From the NCBI GenBank assembly GCA_035655435.1, contig DASRUN010000066.1:1-64000 (forward strand): 64,000 bases of DNA, in the 5' to 3' direction. The DNA is from UBA493 sp035655435 (GTDB taxonomy: Archaea; Iainarchaeota; Iainarchaeia; Iainarchaeales; Iainarchaeaceae). Below are positions 14,991-24,067 of this stretch, piece after piece. The notes under the pieces were generated by a model. The model did not search any database. It worked only from the letters and a program-made list of their open reading frames with translations, and was not told the DNA's origin. Numbering within the stretch: the stretch's first letter is position 1; every line of letters begins with the position of its first letter. The translations under genes and the position numbers were made by a program.

Positions 14991-16673
14991 ATGAATAGGA
15001 ATTTAATTTTCATTCTGGCTCTTGTCTTGTTTGCAGGATCGGCTTTTGCGGTGCACACAACAACTGTGCTCTTTCCAAGCGACTCTAATAATTTAACAGG
15101 GACTGTCGGAATAAAATTTAACATTACTGATGGCAATTTTGTTGCTGCAACCTATGATGTGAATGTTACGATTGCGGTGAGCACATCTGCAGGTGCATTT
15201 ACAACTTATTTGGTGCGAGATGTTAATGCGAACGCTTATTGTGGCGCAGCTGCAAATTATGCAGATGTGAACTGTACATACACTTTCGATACAACTACTG
15301 TTGCTGATGGAAACTATTTTGTTGATATTAACGCAATTACTCTTTTAACCACAATTGACAGCAACAGCATGACAAATGACTGGAACAGCACGATAGATTC
15401 TTCAAATAGTTCTTTTAGCATTGACAACAGTGGGCCTACCATTTCAAGCCCTTCACCAAGCGGCTTTGTTGATCCGAGCGTTACAATGTCAGTAATTACT
15501 AATGAGAGTGCCACTTGTAGATATGATTCTTTAGATGTTGCCTATGCCTCAATGGGTGCAGGAACTACTTCAGGTTTAGGAACAAGCCATTCATGGAACC
15601 TTACATTTACGGCAGCGGAAGGTTTGAAAACCTTCTATATTAGGTGCATAAACACCCCGGGGGTTACAAGCACTGGAACTACTATATCTTTTACAGTAAG
15701 GTCTGCAGGTGGGTCCGGAGGGTCTTTTTGCGGCGATAACATTTGTGATTCTAGCGAGAGCGCAGCAACATGTGCTGCTGACTGCCCTGCTGTGTGCGGA
15801 GACGGGACATGCACCGGAACTGAGAGCAAGAACACTTGCCCGGCAGATTGTGGCGTTGGGGTTATTTGCGGCGACAATACATGTGGACAGGGAGAAAACT
15901 TCAATATTTGTCCAAGCGACTGCGAAGCCCCTATTGGACAAAAAGTAAGGGAAACTGTTTTGAGCAGGGAAATGAAAGGAAAGCCGACTCCTGATGACAT
16001 TGCGAGAATTCTGGAAGCCGCAGGCGCTTCTGAAAATGCTGTTGAAAAAGCAAGAGCTGCATTAAGCGAAACAAATGTTCAAAGAAATATAGAAGTGGTG
16101 AAGGAAACTGAAAACGGAAAAACAACTTTCACAACAATAATAGAATTGGTTGTCCAAAATAATTCCTGGAAGGATCTCGAAAATGTAACAGTTATTGAGG
16201 AAATTCCAAAACAAGTCCTTGAGAACGCAAATAATGTCAAAAGCGCCGTGGAATTTACAATACTTAACTCAGACCCCATAATAGCATTCGAATTTGGAAG
16301 CATGAATGCGGGAGACACAAGCTCTGTCAAGTACAGCATTGACAAACAGGTTTCCGAAAGCGACATTGAATTGTTCGCGCCAGCCTTTGTAAGCGGCTTT
16401 GCAGAAATACAAAATAGTTTGACATGCAGCGAATTGAATTGTGATGATTATAATCCATGTACTGTTGACAGTTGTGAAAACAGCAGGTGTTTCAATGTTC
16501 CAAAACAGAATGGAGAATCATGTGGAACCGGAATGGTTTGCAGATCCGGAGAATGTGTTGAAAGTAGTTCCGTTACAGTTGTAGAACCGCCACAAGACAA
16601 CACTCTTTTGATAATAATAGGCGGAATAATTATAGTAGCGGTTCTGGCATACTTTTTTTATTCAAAAAAATGA
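14991..16673 (+). CDS. Secreted/anchored surface protein with Cys-rich repeats
   Basis: 560 aa. Residues 1-20 are a signal peptide (ILALVLFAGSAFA). Residues about 21-240 look like beta-sandwich domains rich in Thr/Asn/Ser. Residues about 246-305 hold three repeats of CGDxxCxxxExxxxCxxDC. A predicted helical region follows, then another Cys-rich stretch (CDDYNPCTVDSC). A final membrane helix and KK tail anchor it. It shares the Cys repeat with the next gene and is probably co-transcribed with it and the KaiC-like gene. Cell-surface structural or adhesive role inferred. Confidence 0.8.
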   Translation: MNRNLIFILALVLFAGSAFAVHTTTVLFPSDSNNLTGTVGIKFNITDGNFVAATYDVNVTIAVSTSAGAFTTYLVRDVNANAYCGAAANYADVNCTYTFDTTTVADGNYFVDINAITLLTTIDSNSMTNDWNSTIDSSNSSFSIDNSGPTISSPSPSGFVDPSVTMSVITNESATCRYDSLDVAYASMGAGTTSGLGTSHSWNLTFTAAEGLKTFYIRCINTPGVTSTGTTISFTVRSAGGSGGSFCGDNICDSSESAATCAADCPAVCGDGTCTGTESKNTCPADCGVGVICGDNTCGQGENFNICPSDCEAPIGQKVRETVLSREMKGKPTPDDIARILEAAGASENAVEKARAALSETNVQRNIEVVKETENGKTTFTTIIELVVQNNSWKDLENVTVIEEIPKQVLENANNVKSAVEFTILNSDPIIAFEFGSMNAGDTSSVKYSIDKQVSESDIELFAPAFVSGFAEIQNSLTCSELNCDDYNPCTVDSCENSRCFNVPKQNGESCGTGMVCRSGECVESSSVTVVEPPQDNTLLIIIGGIIIVAVLAYFFYSKK

Positions 16674-16693
16674 TTATCAAGTTTTTTAGTTAA

Positions 16694-18460
16694 ATGTTTA
16701 TGAAAAATAGGTTGGCATTTATCATATTATTTTTCCTGTTTTTGGCATCTTTGCCCCAAATTGTTTTCGCAGTCTGTGGAAATTCGCAATGTGAGGATGG
16801 CGAAAACGCGTGCAGTTGCCCTTCCGATTGCGGCTCCTGCTCCGGAGAAGTTTCCAACAGAAGCTGTGCAACATATTATTGTACCGAAGAAAAAATTTGT
16901 GCCATTGAAATTATTCCCAATTGTTGCGGAAACGACTGGTGCGAGGAAAGCGGATCTTATGCCGAGAGCTTTGGGAATTGCCCGACGGACTGCCAACCAA
17001 CGGAAGTAAACCTCAGTATTTTAAGCCCTGAAAGCGGTTCAAAAATCAGATACGGGGAGGAAACACTTTACAAGGTTAGAGCGGATGCAAATGGGAGAAG
17101 CATTGCAGGAATAACGGTCAAGGTAAACGGGCCTTTTGAAACGTTTGAATTGTCCAATGATGGCTTGCATGATGATAACGCATTCAATGACAATATACTG
17201 GCGGCTTACAACAAAATTGCCGCGGGAATAGAATCGGGTTTTTATGACATAAATTTTTTCACTTCATTCAGGGGCATTGACGGAAATTCTAGTGTAATAA
17301 TAGAATTGTATCCCTTTATTGATGTAGATCTTGTTCTTCCGGCCGAAACCGAACTTGGAAACATGATCACGGCAAACGCAAAATTTTCAATAAACGAAAA
17401 GCCGGTGAACGCAAACATACATATTTCTTTGGAAAACGAAACCGGAGAGACAGTGGCGGAAAAGTCCATGGAATCGGATGATACAGGAGAAATCATTTTT
17501 GAATACAGGACGACGTTTATTGACAAACCTGGAAAATGGATTTTTAGAATAACCGGAAATGACGAGTATGGAAATAGTTTTGATTTAAACAGAATAATCG
17601 CAGTTGTGGAGCTCGGTAATATCCCGGAAAGAAAACTATTGCTCTCGAAAACACTAAATGACTCATACGAAGCAGGGGAAAACATTTTACTGGTGGTTAA
17701 CCTGACTGAAAACGGAGCTCCTTTGGAGAACGTAATTGTCCGGGCTGAATTGAACAAAACCAAGGTAGAATTAAAACACATTGGCGGCAATGAGTACGCG
17801 GGATCAATAAAAGTTGAGAGAGTTAGAGAACAAGATGAAAATATTGTTGTCAAGGTATTTAATGCCGGTGGCGGCTTGATTGCGCAAAAAAGTTTTTCGG
17901 TAAAATTGAGACTTGGCGAACTCTTGATTGAAGTACTGGAACCAAAAGAAAAATTGTATGAACAGGGCCAAAGAATAGAATTCAAAATAGTGGTTGTGAA
18001 CAGCGCGAACGAACTTGAAACAGGATTAGAGCCTTACGTGATTTTCAATAGCAAAAAAATTTTTTTGAAGGAACAGAACTCCGGGGTTTATTCGGGAACT
18101 TATGTGCTGGGAGAAGGTGACTTTGGAGAAGTTCTGGCAAACTTTTTTTCAGAATCGGATGGAGTAAAAGGGGAAAAATCTGTTTCTTTTTTTGTAACGG
18201 AGAAAACACTCTTTTCCGAAACCGAACAAAAGATTCCGGAAATATTCTTTGCAATCGCAATTATTTTTGGAATAGGAATGGCGGCATATGTGTACCAGGG
18301 CAAAATAAATATGAAAACCGGGAGACACGAACGCCTCGGCGAGCTTGAAGAGCTTGAAAAGACCGCACAAACAAAATACTTTAGAGAAAAGACGATCAAC
18401 AAAAAAGAATATAATGAGTTAATGGAGAAATATTCAAAGGAACGAAGGGAGCTAAAGTAA
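16694..18460 (+). CDS. Membrane-anchored surface protein with cytoplasmic tail
   Basis: 588 aa. Signal peptide (residues 1-26), then two Cys-rich units (CGNSQCEDGENACSCPSDC and a second at about 78-100), several Ig-like beta domains (residues ~105-500), a membrane helix (IFFAIAIIFGIGMAAYVY, ~515-532) and a 55-residue charged helical tail inside the cell. The tail ends 9 nt before a KaiC-like ATPase gene, so the pair could couple an outside structure with an inside ATPase (inference). Confidence 0.78.
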   Translation: MFMKNRLAFIILFFLFLASLPQIVFAVCGNSQCEDGENACSCPSDCGSCSGEVSNRSCATYYCTEEKICAIEIIPNCCGNDWCEESGSYAESFGNCPTDCQPTEVNLSILSPESGSKIRYGEETLYKVRADANGRSIAGITVKVNGPFETFELSNDGLHDDNAFNDNILAAYNKIAAGIESGFYDINFFTSFRGIDGNSSVIIELYPFIDVDLVLPAETELGNMITANAKFSINEKPVNANIHISLENETGETVAEKSMESDDTGEIIFEYRTTFIDKPGKWIFRITGNDEYGNSFDLNRIIAVVELGNIPERKLLLSKTLNDSYEAGENILLVVNLTENGAPLENVIVRAELNKTKVELKHIGGNEYAGSIKVERVREQDENIVVKVFNAGGGLIAQKSFSVKLRLGELLIEVLEPKEKLYEQGQRIEFKIVVVNSANELETGLEPYVIFNSKKIFLKEQNSGVYSGTYVLGEGDFGEVLANFFSESDGVKGEKSVSFFVTEKTLFSETEQKIPEIFFAIAIIFGIGMAAYVYQGKINMKTGRHERLGELEELEKTAQTKYFREKTINKKEYNELMEKYSKERRELK

Positions 18461-18469
18461 GGTGTTGTT

Positions 18470-19393
18470 TTGGGCAAATTGGATGATTCTGTAAAAGGCA
18501 CAAAAAAAGCGCTTACGGATTTTTTTGGCGCACTCATGGGAAAAAAATCGGAAAATTCCGGCCTTGAAACCATTATTCCGGAATACAGGAAAATGAGAAA
18601 AACGGAAAGGAAGCACAACATTATCCCAAGCAACGGGTTGTTCTATATCAAATCCAGAGGAGAAACTGAGGAAAAGCCTGATTACAGCATCTCCTCCACA
18701 GGAATAGGAGAATTTGACAATCTTATAAGTGATAGGGGGCTTGAAAAAAATTCAACAATACTCCTTTCAGGCGGGGCAGGAACGGGAAAAACCACCTTTA
18801 CAATCCAATCAATGTACAATTCCGCAATGAAAAACGGGGAAAAAGGAATTTATGTTTCATTTGAGGAGGAACCTGAAAAAATCAAGGCGCACATGAAAAA
18901 AAATTTTGGATGGGATTTGAATGCACTTGAAAAAAGAGGGCTTTTCTCAATAATCAAAATTGACCCGGTTGATGTTTCGAGAACCGTGGAACAGGTTTTG
19001 ATGGACCGTGGAGGGGAGCTAAAAATTGATCTGAAAAAAATAGAGCTACCTTTCAAACCGGATAAAATAACGATAGATAGTTTGTCAGCATTGGCAATTG
19101 CATTCAGCGATGAGGAGAATTATAGGAAATATGTTAGGGAGCTTTTTGAATCCTTGGAAAACATGAACTGTGTTGCATATGTTATAAGCGAAACAGAACA
19201 AGATCCAAAAATATACAGCAGAACAGGGGTTGAGGAGTTTCTTGCGGATGGAGTTGTGGTTTTATACAATATAAAGAAGGATGAGAAAAGGGAGAATGCA
19301 TTGGAAATTTTGAAGCTCAGAAGCAGCTCCCATAAAAAAGGGATTGTGCGCTACAAAATTACAGACAAAGGAATTACAATTGTAGACAATTAA
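18470..19393 (+). CDS. KaiC-like RecA-fold ATPase
   Basis: 307 aa, TTG start at 18470. After a 75-residue Lys-rich N-terminus comes a KaiC/RadA-type core: Walker A GGAGTGKTT (~101-109), VSFEEEPEKI and Walker B ITIDSLSALAIA. Only one KaiC domain is present. Such single-domain proteins in archaea often regulate signalling or motility machines. It follows the surface-protein genes by 9 nt and overlaps the convergent DtxR gene by 4 bp at the stop codons. Confidence 0.85.
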   Translation: MGKLDDSVKGTKKALTDFFGALMGKKSENSGLETIIPEYRKMRKTERKHNIIPSNGLFYIKSRGETEEKPDYSISSTGIGEFDNLISDRGLEKNSTILLSGGAGTGKTTFTIQSMYNSAMKNGEKGIYVSFEEEPEKIKAHMKKNFGWDLNALEKRGLFSIIKIDPVDVSRTVEQVLMDRGGELKIDLKKIELPFKPDKITIDSLSALAIAFSDEENYRKYVRELFESLENMNCVAYVISETEQDPKIYSRTGVEEFLADGVVVLYNIKKDEKRENALEILKLRSSSHKKGIVRYKITDKGITIVDN

Positions 19394-19821
19394 ACCGCCG
19401 GAATTTTTTTCCCATGCGGGCACTTTTTCGGGTTTTTCAAAAGTCTTTTCATTGCTTCCGCGATTTCGTCTGTTATGACATGCTCAAAGCGGCAAACAGA
19501 TTCGTCATTGAAATCTATTTTCAAAATATCCCTGAAAAATAATTCGGTTAAGCGGAGATTTCTGATAATGGTTTCGGCAATTGCCCTCCCTTTTTTCTCC
19601 AATTTAACCCCGTCTCTTCCTGAATACTGGAGATAGCCCTTTTCATCGAGCTTTTTCAGCATTTCGGTCATTGAGGGAAGGGAAACGTTCAATTGTTTTG
19701 CAACTTCCGAAGCGTGAATTGGATTGACCTTTTCCTCTTCCAAAAGCCAGATGGCCTTGAGATACATTTCCTCGTTCTCGTGGCTTTTTTCGAGCACTAT
19801 TTTTTCCGCAAGTTCCACCAT
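19390..19821 (-). CDS. DtxR/MntR-family metal-dependent repressor
   Basis: 143 aa. An N-terminal winged helix (IHASEVAKQLNVSLPSMTEMLKKLDEKGYL) is followed by the metal-binding dimerisation domain with ESVCRFEHVIT and a C-terminal CPHGKKIP, both typical ligands. There is no SH3 domain, as in MntR-type members. It faces the FTR1 iron permease gene, and two matching operators lie between them, so Fe2+ is its likely co-repressor. Confidence 0.9.
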   Translation of the reverse strand: MVELAEKIVLEKSHENEEMYLKAIWLLEEEKVNPIHASEVAKQLNVSLPSMTEMLKKLDEKGYLQYSGRDGVKLEKKGRAIAETIIRNLRLTELFFRDILKIDFNDESVCRFEHVITDEIAEAMKRLLKNPKKCPHGKKIPAV

Positions 19822-19857
19822 ACAAAATGATTAACGTGAGCAAACATATTTAAATTA

Positions 19858-19891
19858 TTAGGAGCACCTAATTTTAGTTAGGTGAACCTAA
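19858..19891. promoter_or_regulatory. Two tandem DtxR-type operators
   Basis: TTAGG-AGCA-CCTAA (19858-19871) and TTAGG-TGAA-CCTAA (19878-19891) are two dyads with the TTAGG/CCTAA half-sites known for DtxR-family boxes. Their centres are exactly 20 bp apart, two helical turns. The second touches the GTG start of the permease gene, so it covers the transcription start of this leaderless mRNA. A TATA-like CATATTTAAAT lies at 19845-19855. Confidence 0.85.
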
Positions 19892-20689
19892 GTGACAGAA
19901 TTTCTTGAATCGTTTGTAATTATTTTAAGGGAAGGCCTTGAGGCAATTCTGATTGTTGCCGCGCTTATAGCTTATCTTGTGAAGACAAATCATTTGGATA
20001 AAGTTAAAACGGTTTATTGGGGCGCGGGAATTGCAATCGTTGCGAGTTTAATTACGGCATTTTTGCTGGAATTGTTTTTTGCCTCCGCAGATGCGCCAAA
20101 AGAAATTTTAGAGGGAGCTACAATGCTTCTTGCCGCGGTTGTAATGCTGTATGTGACAAACTGGTTTGTCGGAAAACTTGATTCGGCAAAATGGACGGGT
20201 TACATCAAGGGAAAAATGAATGACGCACTTACAAACGAAAATGCTTTTGCTCTGGGAATTGTTTCTTTCCTAGCGGTTTATAGAGAAGGGTTCGAAACCG
20301 TTCTTTTCTACAAAGCACTTACTGTTGGAACTGCAGATCTTACAGGGGCTTTTTTGGGCCTCGTAATAGGATTGGTTGTTCTCGCGGTTTTATTCATAGT
20401 GATACTGCGCATTGAGAAAAGATTGCCATTGGGAATCGTTTTCGGATTTACAAGTGCAATACTATTTTTGCTCTCGTTAAAATTTGCGGGAAAGGGAATC
20501 CACGAATTACAGGAAGCGCATTTAATTCCTGAAACTGCATTGAACATTGTTCCGAGGATTGCCGATCTTGGAATATACCCTTATGTGGAAACTCTGGCAG
20601 TACAAGGAATAGTGCTTCTCTTTGGATTGGCAATGGTTTATTTCCACTTTTACGCAAAGAAAGAGAATAAAGTGAGCAAAAGCAGGTGA
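19892..20689 (+). CDS. FTR1-family iron permease
   Basis: 265 aa, seven membrane segments. The two REXXE-type motifs are present: LREGLEAIL near residue 13 and YREGFETVL near residue 130, which carry Fe in FTR1/EfeU. No partner oxidase or EfeO is encoded nearby. Translation starts at GTG 19892 directly at the operator edge, which implies a leaderless mRNA shut off by the adjacent DtxR protein when iron is sufficient. Confidence 0.9.
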   Translation: MTEFLESFVIILREGLEAILIVAALIAYLVKTNHLDKVKTVYWGAGIAIVASLITAFLLELFFASADAPKEILEGATMLLAAVVMLYVTNWFVGKLDSAKWTGYIKGKMNDALTNENAFALGIVSFLAVYREGFETVLFYKALTVGTADLTGAFLGLVIGLVVLAVLFIVILRIEKRLPLGIVFGFTSAILFLLSLKFAGKGIHELQEAHLIPETALNIVPRIADLGIYPYVETLAVQGIVLLFGLAMVYFHFYAKKENKVSKSR

Positions 20690-20751
20690 AAACGCGCCGC
20701 CAAGTTAATCAATTTAAACTCTTCTAAACAATCATTCTTGGGGTATTCAAA

Positions 20752-21753
20752 TTGCTTATAATAGGGATAACTGGAAAATATTGCGCAGGAAAAACAACTG
20801 TTTGCGAGTATCTCAAAGACAAGAGTTTTTACTATAATTCGTTGAGCGATGAGCTCAGGGAAATACTTAAAGAGCAGAAAATTCAGATTACAAGGGAAAA
20901 TCTAATTGCAAAAGGGAATGAGCTCCGGCAAAAAGAGGGAAATTCTTTTTTGTCAAAAAGGCTCCTCAAAAAAATGGACCGCGACAAGAATTATGTGATT
21001 GACTCTTTGAGAAATCCTGATGAAATACGCGAATTCGTGAAGCATGGGAATTTCCACTTATGGAGCATTGAAGCACAGGAAAAAACTCGGTTTGATAGGA
21101 TTGTGAAAAGAAGCAGAGAGGGGGATCCAAAAACAGTTGAGGAATTTAAGAGGCTTGAAGCACAGGAATCAAAATCCGAAAATGCGAGCGGCCAACAGCT
21201 CGAGGAATGCGGAAGAATGGCGGAATACAAAATAGAGAACAGTGGTTCGCTTGTAGAGCTTTTCAAGGAAATAGATTCTTTGCTGCTCCAGATTCCTGTT
21301 GATTTTAAGCGACCGCCATGGGACGAGTATTTTATAAATATTGCAAAGGAGGTTGCAACAAGAAGCAATTGTGTGAAAAGAAAAGTTGCAGCGGTTATTG
21401 TAAAAGACAAGAGAATAATATCAACCGGGTATAATGGAACGCCGCGCGGAGTGAAAAACTGCAATGAGGGAGGCTGTCCAAGGTGCAATTCTTTTTCCAA
21501 TGCCGGAACAAAACTGGATGAGTGCCTTTGTTCGCACGGAGAAGAAAATGCAATTGTCCAGGCGTCCTATCATGGAGTAAGCATTAAGGATTCGACGCTT
21601 TACACGACATTTTCGCCGTGCCTTAATTGTTCAAAAATGATTGTTAATGCAGGCATCAAAAAAGTTGTTTACAATACGGATTATCCGCTTGGAGATTCGG
21701 CAAAAAAAATGCTGGAAGAGGCGGAAGTCGAACTTGTAAAGCTCAAAATTTAG
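20752..21753 (+). CDS. Fused nucleotide kinase-like / dCMP deaminase
   Basis: 333 aa, TTG start at 20752. Residues 1-170 form a P-loop kinase-like domain (GITGKYCAGKTT, then VIDSLRNPDEI as the Walker B region). Residues about 190-333 are a deoxycytidylate deaminase: HGEENAIVQA supplies a zinc His and the catalytic Glu, SPCLNCSKM the two Cys. Such fusions exist among dCMP/dCTP deaminases, some acting in antiviral nucleotide depletion, others in dTMP supply. Which role applies here is open. Confidence 0.87.
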   Translation: MLIIGITGKYCAGKTTVCEYLKDKSFYYNSLSDELREILKEQKIQITRENLIAKGNELRQKEGNSFLSKRLLKKMDRDKNYVIDSLRNPDEIREFVKHGNFHLWSIEAQEKTRFDRIVKRSREGDPKTVEEFKRLEAQESKSENASGQQLEECGRMAEYKIENSGSLVELFKEIDSLLLQIPVDFKRPPWDEYFINIAKEVATRSNCVKRKVAAVIVKDKRIISTGYNGTPRGVKNCNEGGCPRCNSFSNAGTKLDECLCSHGEENAIVQASYHGVSIKDSTLYTTFSPCLNCSKMIVNAGIKKVVYNTDYPLGDSAKKMLEEAEVELVKLKI

Positions 21754-21778
21754 GGAAAAAATATTTTCAAATTTTATA

Positions 21779-22678
21779 TCATTTTTTTGGCCCCAATACG
21801 ATTGATTCTAGATTTTTCTGAAGGTCTGAATCATCACGAAGCATGTAATCCGCAAGCCTAAGGCTTTGGGAAACCTTCTGCGCGGTTGTCGGAGTTTTGG
21901 GCTTTAGCAAAATCGTCACAAGCATTTTTGCTAGATCTATGTCCCCATAGCTATCCGTAATTAGGAGGGTTTTTTTGAGTTCTAATTCTTTTCCATTTGC
22001 GGAAAAAAATTCCCTTATCCCGGTAAGCTTGGTTTTCACGGGAATTCCGTTCAGATCATAGTCCTTTGTTCCGATAATTGAATTTACCCCTGTTATAAAA
22101 CCATTTTCGTCGAATGCGAGTGAGGTTCCGATAAGATGGTCAAAGGCGAAATTGTGCATTTTCTGAAGGTGCTTGTTTGCAACCTCGGCAAAATCTTTAG
22201 AGGATAAAGTGGCAAGGATAATTGTTTTCCCCTCTTTTTTCATTTTTTTAAGCGCCTTGACAAGCTGAGTCCTTAGCGTGGGCTTGAGTTTTTCAAACAC
22301 CGCTTCAAAATCCATTCGGTTCATTTTTTTGCCTATGAGAAATTTGTTTCCGTCCAGAATGGCCTGCTCGATGGAGCAGTTTCCTTTTGCAATGTTTGAA
22401 AGGATTGAATCATAAATTTCCTCGCCGTGGGAAATTTTACCGGTCTTTTCCGGATAGAGAAATTTCAGGGCTTCAAGATTGGCGTCGCTCCTGAACAGCG
22501 TGCCATCCATGTCCACTATTATGACATCAAAATCTTTGTTTCTGAATCTTGGAAGTGCGCCCCTCCTGAGCTTGAATTGAAGGGAGTTTTTCACAACAAT
22601 TCCAAGGAGTTTTGCGGAAGAGAGCTTTGATTTCAGGTCCTTTACGCGCGGAATTTTCATGATAAAAGAATTGGTCAA
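21779..22678 (-). CDS. HAD-superfamily phosphatase
   Basis: 299 aa. Motif I is DMDGTLF (56-62), motif II ILATLS, motif III/IV LITDSYGDIDLAKM. The insert between motifs I and II is a helical cap (C1 type), as in phosphoserine-phosphatase-like HADs. A second in-frame ATG at 22660 would skip six residues. No partner gene suggests its substrate. Confidence 0.85.
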   Translation of the reverse strand: MTNSFIMKIPRVKDLKSKLSSAKLLGIVVKNSLQFKLRRGALPRFRNKDFDVIIVDMDGTLFRSDANLEALKFLYPEKTGKISHGEEIYDSILSNIAKGNCSIEQAILDGNKFLIGKKMNRMDFEAVFEKLKPTLRTQLVKALKKMKKEGKTIILATLSSKDFAEVANKHLQKMHNFAFDHLIGTSLAFDENGFITGVNSIIGTKDYDLNGIPVKTKLTGIREFFSANGKELELKKTLLITDSYGDIDLAKMLVTILLKPKTPTTAQKVSQSLRLADYMLRDDSDLQKNLESIVLGPKK

Positions 22679-22688
22679 AGGACATTAA

Positions 22689-22778
22689 TATAGCAAACGG
22701 GAAAGGTAATTTTATAGATTCATTTCCGTTTGCTATCTAGCAGACCGCATTTATGCCGTAACTTTCGTGGTCTGCTAT
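22689..22778. repeat. Double-hairpin element, copy A
   Basis: ATAGCAAACGG (22690-22700) pairs with CCGTTTGCTAT (22726-22736), and TAGCAGACC (22738-22746) pairs with GGTCTGCTA (22769-22777). The whole unit begins TATAGCAAAC and ends GTCTGCTATA, so its termini are near-perfect inverted repeats. A second copy lies at 52772-52864. It fills most of the 187-bp gap between the divergent HAD and geranylgeranyl reductase genes, upstream of the reductase's TATA box (TTTTATAAG, ~22827). Confidence 0.75.
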
Positions 22779-22865
22779 AACCTGATTTTTTCGGAACGAG
22801 CGGGAAAAAAATGATTATAGAATACTTTTATAAGTACTAATTTCCCATTCATTAGAGGAATTTGC

Positions 22866-24038
22866 ATGGAAAAACTTTACGATGTTATAATTGTCGGAGC
22901 CGGTCCTGCCGGGGGTTCTGCCGGAATACATTGTGCAAAAAATAGTCTCAAAACTCTCATAATCGAGGACCATGATGTTATTGGAGAGCCTGTTCATTGC
23001 GGAGAATGCCTGAGCACTTATGCCACAAAAAACACGGGAATTAACCCCCCTGAATCCGTGATTTCGGAGCATGTGAAAGGAGTTAGAGTTATTTTTCCTG
23101 ACGGAACAAATTCCGTTTTAAACGAGGACGGTTTTGTTCTTGAAAAAGAAAAATTCGAACAATGGCTTTCCGAAGAGGCGGAAAAAAACGGCGCGGAAGT
23201 AAAACTCGGCACAAGACTTTTGAGTCTTGAAAGAAAAAACGGCATTTGGGAATTGCAAACAAGCAAGGGCGCGCTGAAAACTAAAATAGTTATTGACGCT
23301 TCCGGGGTTTCAGCCGTTGTTTCAAGGCTGCTGAAGCTCAATGAAAGGTTTGAAGCGGTAATAGGAATACAATATGAGCTTCGTGATATTCCAAGGGACG
23401 GTTATCTTGATTTTTACATTTGGCCCGAGCTCGCTCCGGAAGGTTATTTGTGGATGATCCCAAAAGGAAACGGACGCGCAAATGTTGGCTTGGTTACAAC
23501 AGAACGAAACAAGGCACGCGTTTATAACGAAGAATTTGTGAAAAGAATGAAGTGGGACAAGAAAGTGAATGTCAAAACTTTTGGAGGATTGATTCCTGCT
23601 TCGGGGCCATTGAAAAATACTTATTCAGAGGGATTGATGCTGATAGGGGATGCGGCGGGATTCACATCTCCATTATTTGAGGGTGGATCGCATTTGGGAT
23701 TAAAATCCGGGCAAATGGCGGCTGATGTTGCAAAGGAAGCGGTTTCCAAAAACGATTTTTCAACGGAAATGTTTTCAAATTACGAAAAATTGTGGAAAGC
23801 CGAATTTCCACAGTATGAAAAACTGATTGTGGGAAAAAAAGCGATTTACTCTTTTACGGATGAGGAACTGAATTTTATTGCAAAAAATTTTCCAAGGAAC
23901 TTTGATGAATTCAATGGGTTGCAGAAAATAATTTTCGGTTTGAAGGTTTTGGTCAAAAAACCGGGTTTGCTCAAAAAAGGATTTTTGCCCGCAATGAAGG
24001 CTTTTGAATACAGCCAGGCGAAGTTCTATGGATGGTAG
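22866..24038 (+). CDS. Geranylgeranyl reductase family flavoprotein
   Basis: 390 aa. FAD Rossmann motif IIVGAGPAGGSAGIHCAK at the N-terminus, then PVHCGEC (the redox/substrate Cys motif of archaeal reductases), and LMLIGDAAGFTSPLFEGG. Relatives saturate the geranylgeranyl chains of archaeal membrane lipids. The next gene makes polyprenyl diphosphate, so this is an isoprenoid lipid pair. Confidence 0.9.
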   Translation: MEKLYDVIIVGAGPAGGSAGIHCAKNSLKTLIIEDHDVIGEPVHCGECLSTYATKNTGINPPESVISEHVKGVRVIFPDGTNSVLNEDGFVLEKEKFEQWLSEEAEKNGAEVKLGTRLLSLERKNGIWELQTSKGALKTKIVIDASGVSAVVSRLLKLNERFEAVIGIQYELRDIPRDGYLDFYIWPELAPEGYLWMIPKGNGRANVGLVTTERNKARVYNEEFVKRMKWDKKVNVKTFGGLIPASGPLKNTYSEGLMLIGDAAGFTSPLFEGGSHLGLKSGQMAADVAKEAVSKNDFSTEMFSNYEKLWKAEFPQYEKLIVGKKAIYSFTDEELNFIAKNFPRNFDEFNGLQKIIFGLKVLVKKPGLLKKGFLPAMKAFEYSQAKFYGW

Positions 24039-24067
24039 CGCTTCTTTAAAAGGTTTTTATCGGTTGT

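Noticed and set aside
15709..15948. Cys-rich ORFs in other frames of the surface protein
   Set aside because: They are shadows produced by the repeated TGC/GAC codons of the real Cys repeats.
22741..22780. Possible tRNA-like fold in the double-hairpin element
   Set aside because: No acceptor, T arm or anticodon arm can be fitted; it is two plain hairpins.
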